Shown here in pieces: positions 8,365 to 15,836 of a stretch of 64,000 nt of DNA (positions are counted from its first letter, which is position 1; each line of letters starts with the position of its first letter). The position numbers and the translations under genes are program-made. The notes below the pieces were generated by a model. That model saw nothing but the letters and a program-made list of their open reading frames with translations, did not search any database and was not told where the DNA came from. Source of the stretch: Candidatus Latescibacterota bacterium (GTDB taxonomy: Bacteria > Latescibacterota > UBA2968); assembly GCA_022823725.1 (NCBI GenBank), contig JAJEHL010000044.1, positions 169,217 to 233,216 of the forward strand, read 5' to 3'.

Positions 8365-9388
8365 GCACAAAATCAACCAATCTCCGCACATTCTCCACAG
8401 GTGTGCGCTGTAAAATCCCATGCCCCAGATTAAAAATATGCCCCGGCTTTCCCCTAACCGAATCCAATATCCGCCTCGTCTGCCGCTCTATCTCCTCAAA
8501 AGGCGCGAACAACACCACGGGATCCAAATTGCCCTGCACACCCACATCATCGCCCAAACGACGCCACGCCACATCTATATCAATGCGCCAATCAACGCCA
8601 ATAACATCGCCCCCCGCCTCTTTCAACAACTCGAGAATACCCGCCGTACCCGTACCAAAGTGAATAAGCGGCACATCCACCTCTCCCTTCGCAATCGCAA
8701 TCGCCTTTTGCGAATGCGGCAACACGTACTCGCGATAATCTGCCGGACTCAACGCACCGACCCAGCTATCAAACACCTGCAACACCCTCGCACCCGCCCG
8801 GGCCTGAGCGATGAGACAATCGCCAATCGCCGTCGCCATCATATCCATCAAACGATGCCACTGCGCTGGCTCGCCGTACATCAACCCCTTGGCAATCTCG
8901 TAATTGCGCGACGAACCGCCCTCCACCGCATAACAAACCAGTGTAAAGGGCGCACCTGCAAAACCGATCAACGGAACGCGACCATTGAGTTCTGCCACCG
9001 TCATCCGAATGGCATCACCCGCATAAGGCATCGCCTCTTCGGCGGGTCTCACGGTCAACGCATCGATATCTGCCACCGTGCGAATCGGATTGTGAATAAC
9101 CGGCCCCTCGCCCTTTACATAGTCCAGATCCAAACCCATCGCTTCCAGAATCGGCAGCAAATCCTGAAAAATAATCGCAGCATCCACAGGATATGCATTC
9201 ACGGGCTGCATCGTAATCGCCGTAGAGATCTCGGGCGTCTTCACCATATCGAGAAAATTATAGCGATCGCGATACGTCCAGTACTCCTTCATATACCGCC
9301 CGGCCTGACGCATAAACCAGACAGGCGTCGCATCCACACACTCGCGGCGACACGCCTTTAAAAAACGACCTGAACCATCACTCATCAT
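8345..9388 (-). CDS. hemE: Uroporphyrinogen decarboxylase
   Basis: Decarboxylates uroporphyrinogen III to coproporphyrinogen III. At 347 residues it has the family length and shows 'TPVWFMRQAGRYMKEY' (the substrate-binding Arg pair), 'FQDLLPILEAMGLDLDY', 'GFAGAPFTLVCYAVEGGSSR', 'QVFDSWVGALSP', 'HFGTGTAGIL', 'GVDWR' and 'VQGNLDPVVL'. The start overlaps the end of the preceding small gene by 11 bases, a sign of translational coupling in the glnA-hem operon. Confidence 0.95.
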   Translation of the reverse strand: MMSDGSGRFLKACRRECVDATPVWFMRQAGRYMKEYWTYRDRYNFLDMVKTPEISTAITMQPVNAYPVDAAIIFQDLLPILEAMGLDLDYVKGEGPVIHNPIRTVADIDALTVRPAEEAMPYAGDAIRMTVAELNGRVPLIGFAGAPFTLVCYAVEGGSSRNYEIAKGLMYGEPAQWHRLMDMMATAIGDCLIAQARAGARVLQVFDSWVGALSPADYREYVLPHSQKAIAIAKGEVDVPLIHFGTGTAGILELLKEAGGDVIGVDWRIDIDVAWRRLGDDVGVQGNLDPVVLFAPFEEIERQTRRILDSVRGKPGHIFNLGHGILQRTPVENVRRLVDFVHEYTAR

Positions 9389-9626
9389 CCATTCCCTCCA
9401 GCACCCGCATCAAATCCTCCAGCGACACGATCTCCTCCTCAGATTTGGCAAGAGCTTGTGGCGCGGCATCTTCCCCAGAAGTCCCAAACACAAACCATTC
9501 AAACTCGCGCAAAAACTTCAGACAATGCCACTGGCCCGTGCGCGCGTAATCTTCGCTACATAACTCTCGTGGAATCGGGCATCCGTCGTACAGCCCTCGG
9601 GGGCAGGGTCGGCGTTTTTTGCCCAT
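9378..9626 (-). CDS. Small Cys-containing protein between glnA and hemE
   Basis: An 82-residue protein I do not recognise. The N-terminal half is basic and cysteine-bearing ('CPRGLYDGCPIPRELC', then 'GQWHCLKFLREFEWF'), giving four Cys that could bind metal; the C-terminal half is acidic ('SEEEIVSLEDLMRVLEGMDD'). It looks real: a GAGGGA site precedes the ATG, it starts 10 bases after the glnA stop, and its end overlaps the hemE start by 11 bases. The operon position suggests a link to glutamine or haem metabolism, but nothing in the sequence proves that. Confidence 0.7.
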   Translation of the reverse strand: MGKKRRPCPRGLYDGCPIPRELCSEDYARTGQWHCLKFLREFEWFVFGTSGEDAAPQALAKSEEEIVSLEDLMRVLEGMDDE

Positions 9627-9636
9627 CTTTAGTCCC

Positions 9637-10971
9637 TCACAAAATCTTGAGATGTTGATCCAGTTCGTAACCCGTCACCTGCGCCCTGTAATTGGCCCAT
9701 TCGATCTTCTTATTCGCAATAAACTTCTCAAAAATATGGTCGCCCAGGGCATTGCGAAGCAAATCGCTGCTCTCAGCCAGATCAATAGCCTGTGACAGAT
9801 CCAGAGGCAGGGTCTTAATACCCGCGCGCTCCCGTTCGGCACTCGACATCTCAGCCACATTCTTTTCCATAGGCGGCGGCACCTCATAGCGTTTTTCAAT
9901 ACCCTCTAATCCCGCAGATAGCATAATCGCAAATGCCAGATAGGGATTACAGGCTGGATCGGGCGACCGGTATTCAATGCGCGTCGTACTCTCCTTATCC
10001 AGAGAATAGGCTGGCACGCGCACCAGATCCGATCGGTTGACCACCGACCACGTCGTGTACAAAGGCGCCTCGTAACCCGGCACCAATCGCTTATACGAAT
10101 TGACCCACTGATTGGTCACCAGCGTAATCTCACACGCATGTTTGAGCAAGCCCGCGATAAAATACCGCGCCGTAGCCGACAGATGGTATTCATCTTCAGC
10201 GTCGTAAAACGCATTATCCTCTCCCTTAAACAGCGACATATTCGTATGCATACCATTGCCATTGACACCAAAAAGAGGCTTGGGCATAAACGTCGCCCAA
10301 ACGCCGTGCTTCACGGCAATCTCTTTCACCACCAAACGGTAAGTCATCGCATTATCCGCCATCGTCAGCGCATCGGTATAAAGCAAATCGATCTCGTGTT
10401 GGCTGGGCGCGTCTTCGTGATGGCTGGACGCCACCTCAATCCCCATCTTCTCCAGCGTCAACACCGTATCCCGGCGCAAATCACTCGCCACATCCAGAGA
10501 CGTCTGATCAAAATACCCCCCCTCATCCAAACCCACGAGAGGAACCTCGGGTTTCTCAAAATAGAAAAACTCCATCTCTGGACTGACGTAAAACGCAAAA
10601 CCCATATCGCCTGCGCGTCTCAAATTCTTTTTCATCACCCAGCGCGGGTCTCCCTGATAGGGGTTCCCCCCCGGCTGGAGAATATCGCAAAACATACGCG
10701 CAACCGTACCGCCTTCTTGCGGGCGAAAAGGCAGCACCTGAAACGTATTGGGATCGGGCATAGCGATCATATCGCTCTCGTCAGTGCGCGCAAAGCCCTC
10801 TACGGACGACCCATCAAAACCGATCCCCTCGGTCAAAGCGCCATCGAGTTGCTCAACGGGAATTGCGACACTCTTCAGAAATCCCAAAATATCCGTAAAC
10901 CAGAGCCTGATAAATTTGACCCCGTGTTCTGACGCGGCATTCCGCACGTATTCGCGGCTTCCATCATTCAT
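9637..10971 (-). CDS. glnA: Glutamine synthetase type I (alpha subtype)
   Basis: Makes glutamine from glutamate, ammonia and ATP. From ATG 10971 the protein is 444 residues, the length of the GSI-alpha group (as in Bacillus). Motifs: 'GIGFDGSSVEGFARTDESD', 'PEMEFFYF', 'APSQHEIDLLY', 'GVNGNGMHTNMSLF', 'VNSYKRLVPGYEAP', 'RIEYRSPDPACNPYLAF'. The adenylylation loop of GSI-beta enzymes is missing, so control by adenylylation is unlikely and feedback or a regulator is expected. A -10-like TATAAT is present on this strand at 11031-11036. It heads the operon with the haem genes, an uncommon arrangement. Confidence 0.95.
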   Translation of the reverse strand: MNDGSREYVRNAASEHGVKFIRLWFTDILGFLKSVAIPVEQLDGALTEGIGFDGSSVEGFARTDESDMIAMPDPNTFQVLPFRPQEGGTVARMFCDILQPGGNPYQGDPRWVMKKNLRRAGDMGFAFYVSPEMEFFYFEKPEVPLVGLDEGGYFDQTSLDVASDLRRDTVLTLEKMGIEVASSHHEDAPSQHEIDLLYTDALTMADNAMTYRLVVKEIAVKHGVWATFMPKPLFGVNGNGMHTNMSLFKGEDNAFYDAEDEYHLSATARYFIAGLLKHACEITLVTNQWVNSYKRLVPGYEAPLYTTWSVVNRSDLVRVPAYSLDKESTTRIEYRSPDPACNPYLAFAIMLSAGLEGIEKRYEVPPPMEKNVAEMSSAERERAGIKTLPLDLSQAIDLAESSDLLRNALGDHIFEKFIANKKIEWANYRAQVTGYELDQHLKIL

Positions 10972-11104
10972 AGTTCTGACCCATATTTTACTGTGAAACA
11001 GCACCGAAATAATAGCCAAAACTTACGCTTATTATATTTCCAGCAGGTTTCATAAGTGTTTCACCAATATTAAAAGCAATGGGATTTATGCATAGAAAAT
11101 TTAT

Positions 11105-11133
11105 TTGCTTATCAGGGTATTTTTTTTTATTCT
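11105..11133 (+). promoter_or_regulatory. Promoter of Cache-protein copy 1
   Basis: TTGCTT (11105-11110), 17-base spacer, TATTCT (11128-11133), lying in a leader conserved before all three paralogs (starting with a TTTATGCATAGAAAATTTA-like block at about 11086). Confidence 0.6.
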
Positions 11134-11247
11134 GTCTGCGCTTCGGTTACAAACGTTTTTTATTGCTCCAGAGTTTTAAAAAACAGTTTCTCAGAAAGAG
11201 GACAACCAGCTATAGAGTTTATGTTTTCGAGAAGGAGAACCTTCGTA

Positions 11248-13032
11248 ATGAAAACTCGAACATTACCCACATACATGATTCCTGTTGTCGGACTGCTCGT
11301 GCTGGCAGGCGTCTTTTCTAATGCGCCTCCGCCCCTGGCACAAACGCAGGAAGATTGTCCACTCCCTGCTGGCGTGACGCCTCCTCCGGACCCGCGTGTG
11401 ACGGCGCAACAGGTGGAAAACGGCAGTGCCAGCCTGATGGACTTCACGCTGGCCGTGAAAGAACTAAATCTGGAGATTGGCCAATCAGAAACGAGCGTGG
11501 AGAAGGTATTGTACCTTGGATGTCTCGTCAGGCAAGAGGGGGGACCTTACCGTTCCGGTTCCACCTACCTCGTGCAACTGACACCCGACGGCAGGGTATT
11601 CGTTCACGCAAAGGACATGGCATTGTCGGGCAGGCTACTCAACCCCTTGATTTATGGCGCGATCCTTCAAGCATCGGGAATCAACCCAGCCGACCTGACC
11701 GATCCTGCGACGGCCCTGGCCGCCTTCGCTGCTGCCGCAGCCGGGAATGGCGGCGCGTTCAACATCCCCAATATCCCGGGTGCCTCCGGCTATGCCACCA
11801 TATATATATCGGCCAATTTCGGGCTCCCGATCATAATGCTCGCCGGATTCGATCTCAATGAAACTCACGTGGTCGAAGAAGAGATCGATTACGGCGACCC
11901 GACCATTACTGCCGTGGAAGTGGTAGATCGAGAAACCTTAAAGGCCTTCGTCACGCAAGCGGGAGATTTCATTCTCGCACACCAGAAGAGCGGCGATATA
12001 GCCGCTTCCTCGAAAGTCAGGATCGCCTTGCGGGATGAGAACGGGCCGTGGAGACACGGTTCCGTGTACCTCTATGTCCTGGATCTCACCAGCAACATAG
12101 TCCTGTTCCACGGTGCGTTTCCGAACAGATTCGAGCTGCGACCTCTCGTAGGTATTGCCCGAGACGGCGTTACCGGAGAACTCATACTGCCGCAGGTCCT
12201 CGAAGCAGCAAAGAGTAGTCCGGAAGGCGGCTTCGTGGAGTATTTCTACGACGATCCCACCGATGACACCGACAGCGCGGATATTCCCAAGGTAGGCTAC
12301 GCACGCGAGTACACCGGTGAAGTCAGTGCAGGTGGACGCGTTATCCCAATCAACTTCATCGTCGGATCGGGTTTTTATGGGCGCGCACCCGACGTTGTCC
12401 CGGACGGTCCCCTTACACAAGTGGAAGCCACGGTTATGGGCGACGCCGTCGAAGGATTGACCGTCGCGTTTGCTCGATCCATCGCCGGCCAACAGCCCGA
12501 CTACGCCTATAGCGCTATCACCGATGCCAATGGCTATTTGTCCCTCACCATCTCCAACCCAGATGGCGTGAGTGGGTACTATACAGCCCGCGCCAGCAAC
12601 GTCGATGGCGAAGTCGTCGGCCAGTGGCACAGCATTCCCCTCAATCACAATCAACGCCAGGTCCTGGAACTGACCCTCGGCGGCGGTATGAAGATCGTAC
12701 GCGTCGAACCACTCGCCGCAGCCAAGCCAGTGCTCGCAGCCGAGACAGTGCCGGAAATTAGTGGTCTGGCACCCAACTTCCCCAATCCGTTCAACAGTGC
12801 CACCCTGATAACCTACCACCTGTCCAATCCCGGTCCGGTGCAGTTGGTGATCTACAATGTGCTGGGTCAGCCTGTACGCACGTTGGTGAATGAATCCCAG
12901 GCCGCTGGCACCTACCAGATACGGTGGGATGTCCTCGACCAGCGAGGCGTCTCGCTATCGACTGGGACCTATATTGCACGCCTGAGCTATCCCGGTGGGG
13001 TGCAGACGCAACAACTGCTCTACCTTAAGTAG
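11248..13032 (+). CDS. Secreted Cache-domain protein with T9SS-type sorting domain, copy 1
   Basis: 594 residues from ATG 11248 (AAGGAG upstream). It has a signal peptide ('YMIPVVGLLVLAGVFSNAPP'), then an N-terminal Cache-like unit ('LDYLGC'-type core: VLYLGCLVRQEGG, LTPDGRVFVHAKDMALSGR), and a second, clear single-Cache unit ('RIALRDENGPWRHGSVYLY', 'SSPEGGFVEYFYDDP', 'IVGSGFYGRAP'). Next come an Ig-like region ('DYAYSAITDANGYLSLTIS') and a FlgD/T9SS-type tail ('LAPNFPNPFNSATLITYHLS', 'LGQPVRTLV', 'SLSTGTYIARL'). Cache units normally sense small ligands outside the cell in membrane receptors; here there is no transmembrane or signalling domain, so a secreted or surface-held ligand binder is likely. 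Confidence 0.8.
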   Translation: MKTRTLPTYMIPVVGLLVLAGVFSNAPPPLAQTQEDCPLPAGVTPPPDPRVTAQQVENGSASLMDFTLAVKELNLEIGQSETSVEKVLYLGCLVRQEGGPYRSGSTYLVQLTPDGRVFVHAKDMALSGRLLNPLIYGAILQASGINPADLTDPATALAAFAAAAAGNGGAFNIPNIPGASGYATIYISANFGLPIIMLAGFDLNETHVVEEEIDYGDPTITAVEVVDRETLKAFVTQAGDFILAHQKSGDIAASSKVRIALRDENGPWRHGSVYLYVLDLTSNIVLFHGAFPNRFELRPLVGIARDGVTGELILPQVLEAAKSSPEGGFVEYFYDDPTDDTDSADIPKVGYAREYTGEVSAGGRVIPINFIVGSGFYGRAPDVVPDGPLTQVEATVMGDAVEGLTVAFARSIAGQQPDYAYSAITDANGYLSLTISNPDGVSGYYTARASNVDGEVVGQWHSIPLNHNQRQVLELTLGGGMKIVRVEPLAAAKPVLAAETVPEISGLAPNFPNPFNSATLITYHLSNPGPVQLVIYNVLGQPVRTLVNESQAAGTYQIRWDVLDQRGVSLSTGTYIARLSYPGGVQTQQLLYLK

Positions 13033-13052
13033 CGCCGAACGCACAAAGCAAA

Positions 13053-13085
13053 AGGCCCCTGAAAATAAATTCAGGGGCCTTTTTT
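13053..13085 (+). terminator. Terminator after copy 1
   Basis: Stem AGGCCCCTGAA / TTCAGGGGCCT followed by TTTTT. The same design follows copies 2 and 3. Confidence 0.85.
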
Positions 13086-13110
13086 CGTACGCCTCGTCTT
13101 TTAACCCACC

Positions 13111-13146
13111 CTACTGAACCCGCATCCATGTATCAACCCAGGCCCC
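13111..13146 (-). pseudogene. Remnant 3' end of a second copy of the lipoprotein gene
   Basis: On the minus strand this segment encodes GAWVDTWMRVQ and a stop, nearly the same as the last residues (GVWVDTWARVQ) of the intact lipoprotein gene at 15138-15644. The surrounding 13088-13155 matches 15114-15182 base by base apart from a few changes. The rest of the gene is gone and the promoter of copy 2 follows at once. It is the scar of a tandem duplication. Confidence 0.8.
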
Positions 13147-13178
13147 TTATAAATGGAATTTATGCTTAGAAAATTGAT

Positions 13179-13207
13179 TTGCTTACCAGGATATTTTTTA
13201 TTATTCT
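13179..13207 (+). promoter_or_regulatory. Promoter of Cache-protein copy 2
   Basis: TTGCTT (13179-13184), 17-base spacer, TATTCT (13202-13207), in the conserved leader; a strong AGGGAGGA site follows, just before ATG 13256. Confidence 0.6.
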
Positions 13208-13255
13208 CTTTGCGCTTATTCCTTATCACCCATTCCTTAAGGGAGGACCATCCTG

Positions 13256-15061
13256 ATGAAAGCTCGAACATTACTCACGATTCCCATTGCCGGACTGCTC
13301 GTACTGACCGGCGTCTTTTTTAATGCGCATCCCGTCCTGGCAGATTGTCAACTCCCGCCCGGCGTGTCGCCTCCTGCGGCCCCGGCTGTGACGGCACAAC
13401 AGGTGGAAGACGGCAGCGCCAGCCTGATGGACTTCTCACTGGGCGTGAGAGATCAATTCAGCCGGAGAGCATCGACGCCAGACCAATTGTTCTACTTCGG
13501 ATGTCTTATCAGGGAAGATGGGAGCCATTGGCATTCCGGTTCCACCTTCCTTGTGATACTGACGCCCGACAGCAGGGTGCTCATTCACACAAAAGATATG
13601 GCATTGTCCGGCAGACTGCTCAATCCCGTGATTTATGGCGCGATCCTTTCTGCGCTGGGAGTACCCACAACCGTTCTGGCCGACCTGGCTTCTCCCGATC
13701 CTGCTGTCGCCGCCCAGGCTTCCGCAGCCGTCTTTAACACATTGATGCAAGAACCTGATGCCGCATTCGATGCGACCAACCCTATTCCGGGTCTAAGTCC
13801 GGGGATACCGGGTGCCTCCGGCTATGTCACCGTATATTCCTCGGCCAATTTAGGACCGATCATGCTGCTTGCCGGATTCGATCTCAATGAAACTCACGTG
13901 GTTGAAGAAGACCTCGATTACGGCGACCCAATCATTACCGCCAGAGATGTGGTAGATCGAGAAACCCTGAAGACCTTCGTCACGCAAGCGGGGGAGTGGT
14001 TTATCGAAATCCAGAAGACCGGCGATTTAACCGCTATCTCGAAAGCCAAAATCGCCTTGCGAGATCCGAACGGACCCTGGAGGCATGGTAACGTGTACAT
14101 CTATATCATAGATCTCATCAGCAACCTCACCCGGGTTCACGGAGGATTTCCGAACAAATTTGAGCTTCGACCTCCGGGCATTACCCGAGACGCCATTACT
14201 GGGGAACTCGTTTGGGATCTGCTCCTCGCCGCGGCGACCAGTAGCCCGGAAGGCGGCTTTTGGGAATACCACTTCGACGATCCCAATGACGACACCGACA
14301 GCGCCGACATCCCCAAGTTGGGCTACTCACGCGAGTTCAAAGGTTCAATCCAGACAGCCGACGGAAAAGTCGTCCCACTCAACATCATCGCCGGATCGGG
14401 CTTCTATGGGCGCGCACCCGTTGTTGTCCCGGACGGTCCCTTTACACAAGTGGAAGCCACGGTTATGGGCGACGCTGTCGAGGGATTGACCGTCGCGTTT
14501 GCGCGATCCATCGCAGGCCAGCCAGCCGACTACGCCTATAATGCCATCACCGATGCCAATGGCTCTTTGTCCCTCACCATCTCCAACGCAGATGGCGTGA
14601 ATGGCTACTATACAGCCCGCGCCAGCAACGCCAGTGGCGAAATCGTCGGCCAGTGGCACTCCATTCCCCTCAATCACAATCAACGCCAGGTATTAGAACT
14701 CACCCTCGGCGGCGAGATGAAGGTCGTACGCGTCGGACCACTCGCCGCAGCCAAGCCAGTACTCGCAGCCGAGACAGTACCGGAAGTTAGCGGGCTGGCA
14801 CCCAACTTTCCCAACCCATTCAACAGCGCCACCCTGATTACCTACCACCTGTCCAATCCCGGTCCGGTGCAGTTGGTAATCTACAATGTGCTGGGGCAGC
14901 CGGTACGCACGCTGGTGGATAAGTCCCAGGCCGCAGGCTCTTACCAGATACGGTGGGATGTCCTCGACCAGCGGGGCGTCTCGCTATCGACGGGGACCTA
15001 TATCGCACGCCTGAGCTATCCCGGCGGGGTGCAGACGCAACGCCTGCTCTACCTCAAGTAG
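13256..15061 (+). CDS. Secreted Cache-domain protein with T9SS-type sorting domain, copy 2
   Basis: 601 residues, same architecture as copy 1: signal peptide ('IPIAGLLVLTGVFFNAHPV'), N-terminal Cache-like unit ('FYFGCLIREDG', 'LTPDSRVLIHTKDMALSGR'), single-Cache unit ('KIALRDPNGPWRHGNVYIY', 'SSPEGGFWEYHFDDP', 'IAGSGFYGRAP'), Ig-like stretch and T9SS-type tail ('LAPNFPNPFNSATLITYHLS'). Compared with copy 1 it has a 14-residue insertion between the Cache units ('SPDPAVAAQASAAVFNTLMQ' and 'PIPGLSPGIPGASGY') and a different signal peptide, while its last 200 residues are nearly identical, a mosaic pattern that suggests gene conversion. The start has AGGGAGGA upstream. It is followed by its own terminator. 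Confidence 0.8.
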   Translation: MKARTLLTIPIAGLLVLTGVFFNAHPVLADCQLPPGVSPPAAPAVTAQQVEDGSASLMDFSLGVRDQFSRRASTPDQLFYFGCLIREDGSHWHSGSTFLVILTPDSRVLIHTKDMALSGRLLNPVIYGAILSALGVPTTVLADLASPDPAVAAQASAAVFNTLMQEPDAAFDATNPIPGLSPGIPGASGYVTVYSSANLGPIMLLAGFDLNETHVVEEDLDYGDPIITARDVVDRETLKTFVTQAGEWFIEIQKTGDLTAISKAKIALRDPNGPWRHGNVYIYIIDLISNLTRVHGGFPNKFELRPPGITRDAITGELVWDLLLAAATSSPEGGFWEYHFDDPNDDTDSADIPKLGYSREFKGSIQTADGKVVPLNIIAGSGFYGRAPVVVPDGPFTQVEATVMGDAVEGLTVAFARSIAGQPADYAYNAITDANGSLSLTISNADGVNGYYTARASNASGEIVGQWHSIPLNHNQRQVLELTLGGEMKVVRVGPLAAAKPVLAAETVPEVSGLAPNFPNPFNSATLITYHLSNPGPVQLVIYNVLGQPVRTLVDKSQAAGSYQIRWDVLDQRGVSLSTGTYIARLSYPGGVQTQRLLYLK

Positions 15062-15077
15062 TGCTGAGCTAAGAAAA

Positions 15078-15111
15078 ATGCCCCTGAAAATTAATTCAGG
15101 GGCATTTTTTT
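15078..15111 (+). terminator. Terminator after copy 2
   Basis: Stem ATGCCCCTGAA / TTCAGGGGCAT with an adjacent T-run. It also lies just past the end of the minus-strand lipoprotein gene. Confidence 0.85.
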
Positions 15112-15137
15112 ATACGCCTCGTCTTTTTTACAACACC

Positions 15138-15644
15138 CTACTGAACCCGCGCCCATGTATCAACCCATACCCCCTCATAAGATGCCGTCATTGTATTGCC
15201 TTCAAAAACCCATTGCTGCTCATCGTGTGCAATCTCAATTTTATCCCCCTCAACCGTAATTTTGCCCTTCACGCTCTTGGCCTTGGGATAAATCGACATC
15301 GGTGCTTCGGCAGAAGAGCGATATCCCTGGCGAACCAGCACATGCCTGGCTCGCGTAATCGCCGATGTAGAAATTTCATACGTACTGCCAGCATAATTAA
15401 ATCGCCGGGGCGTACCGTCTTTTAAGTCTTCGAGAAGACTGAGCGTAACATGTGCTTTGCGAGAACTGATTGGCACCCAAAAAAGCGACCCTTTTATATG
15501 CGGGCCACGCAACACAGTCCCATCTTGCAATTGGCGGGTTTGCAAGACCCAGGTACCTGAAAGTTGCGTTTGCATATCTGACAGACGATCACTACAACCC
15601 TGCAGCGCGAACGCGGAAAGAAGACATATCATCAGGCGTTTCAT
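15138..15644 (-). CDS. Putative lipoprotein, unknown function
   Basis: A 168-residue protein with a lipoprotein signal ('MKRLMICLLSAFALQGC', Cys as residue 17) preceded by AGGGAG. The mature part begins with 'LSGTWVLQTRQLQDGTVLRG' and continues with beta-rich stretches ('GKITVEGDKIEIAHDEQQWV', 'NTMTASYEGVWVDTWARV'). The 'LSGTWVL' opening and repeated strands recall small lipocalin-like lipoproteins that measure stress or bind ligands, but I cannot name a family. It lies on the opposite strand between copies 2 and 3 of the Cache proteins; a truncated relic of a second copy lies between copies 1 and 2. Confidence 0.7.
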   Translation of the reverse strand: MKRLMICLLSAFALQGCSDRLSDMQTQLSGTWVLQTRQLQDGTVLRGPHIKGSLFWVPISSRKAHVTLSLLEDLKDGTPRRFNYAGSTYEISTSAITRARHVLVRQGYRSSAEAPMSIYPKAKSVKGKITVEGDKIEIAHDEQQWVFEGNTMTASYEGVWVDTWARVQ

Positions 15645-15756
15645 CTCAATCTCCCTAGAAATTATTATCCGAAAAATGAACAACTACAGTATATTTTTCG
15701 ATTTGCGCGCTGTCAAGACAAAAAAAGCAATTTGGATCTATGCATAAAAAATTTAT

Positions 15757-15786
15757 TTGCTTACCAGAGCATCTTCATATTATTAT
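15757..15786 (+). promoter_or_regulatory. Promoter of Cache-protein copy 3
   Basis: TTGCTT (15757-15762), 18-base spacer, TATTAT (15781-15786), in the conserved leader that starts with 'CTATGCATAAAAAATTTA'. Confidence 0.55.
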
Positions 15787-15836
15787 TTTTACGCATATTC
15801 CTTCACCACCCATTCCTTAAAGGGAGGACCATCGCG

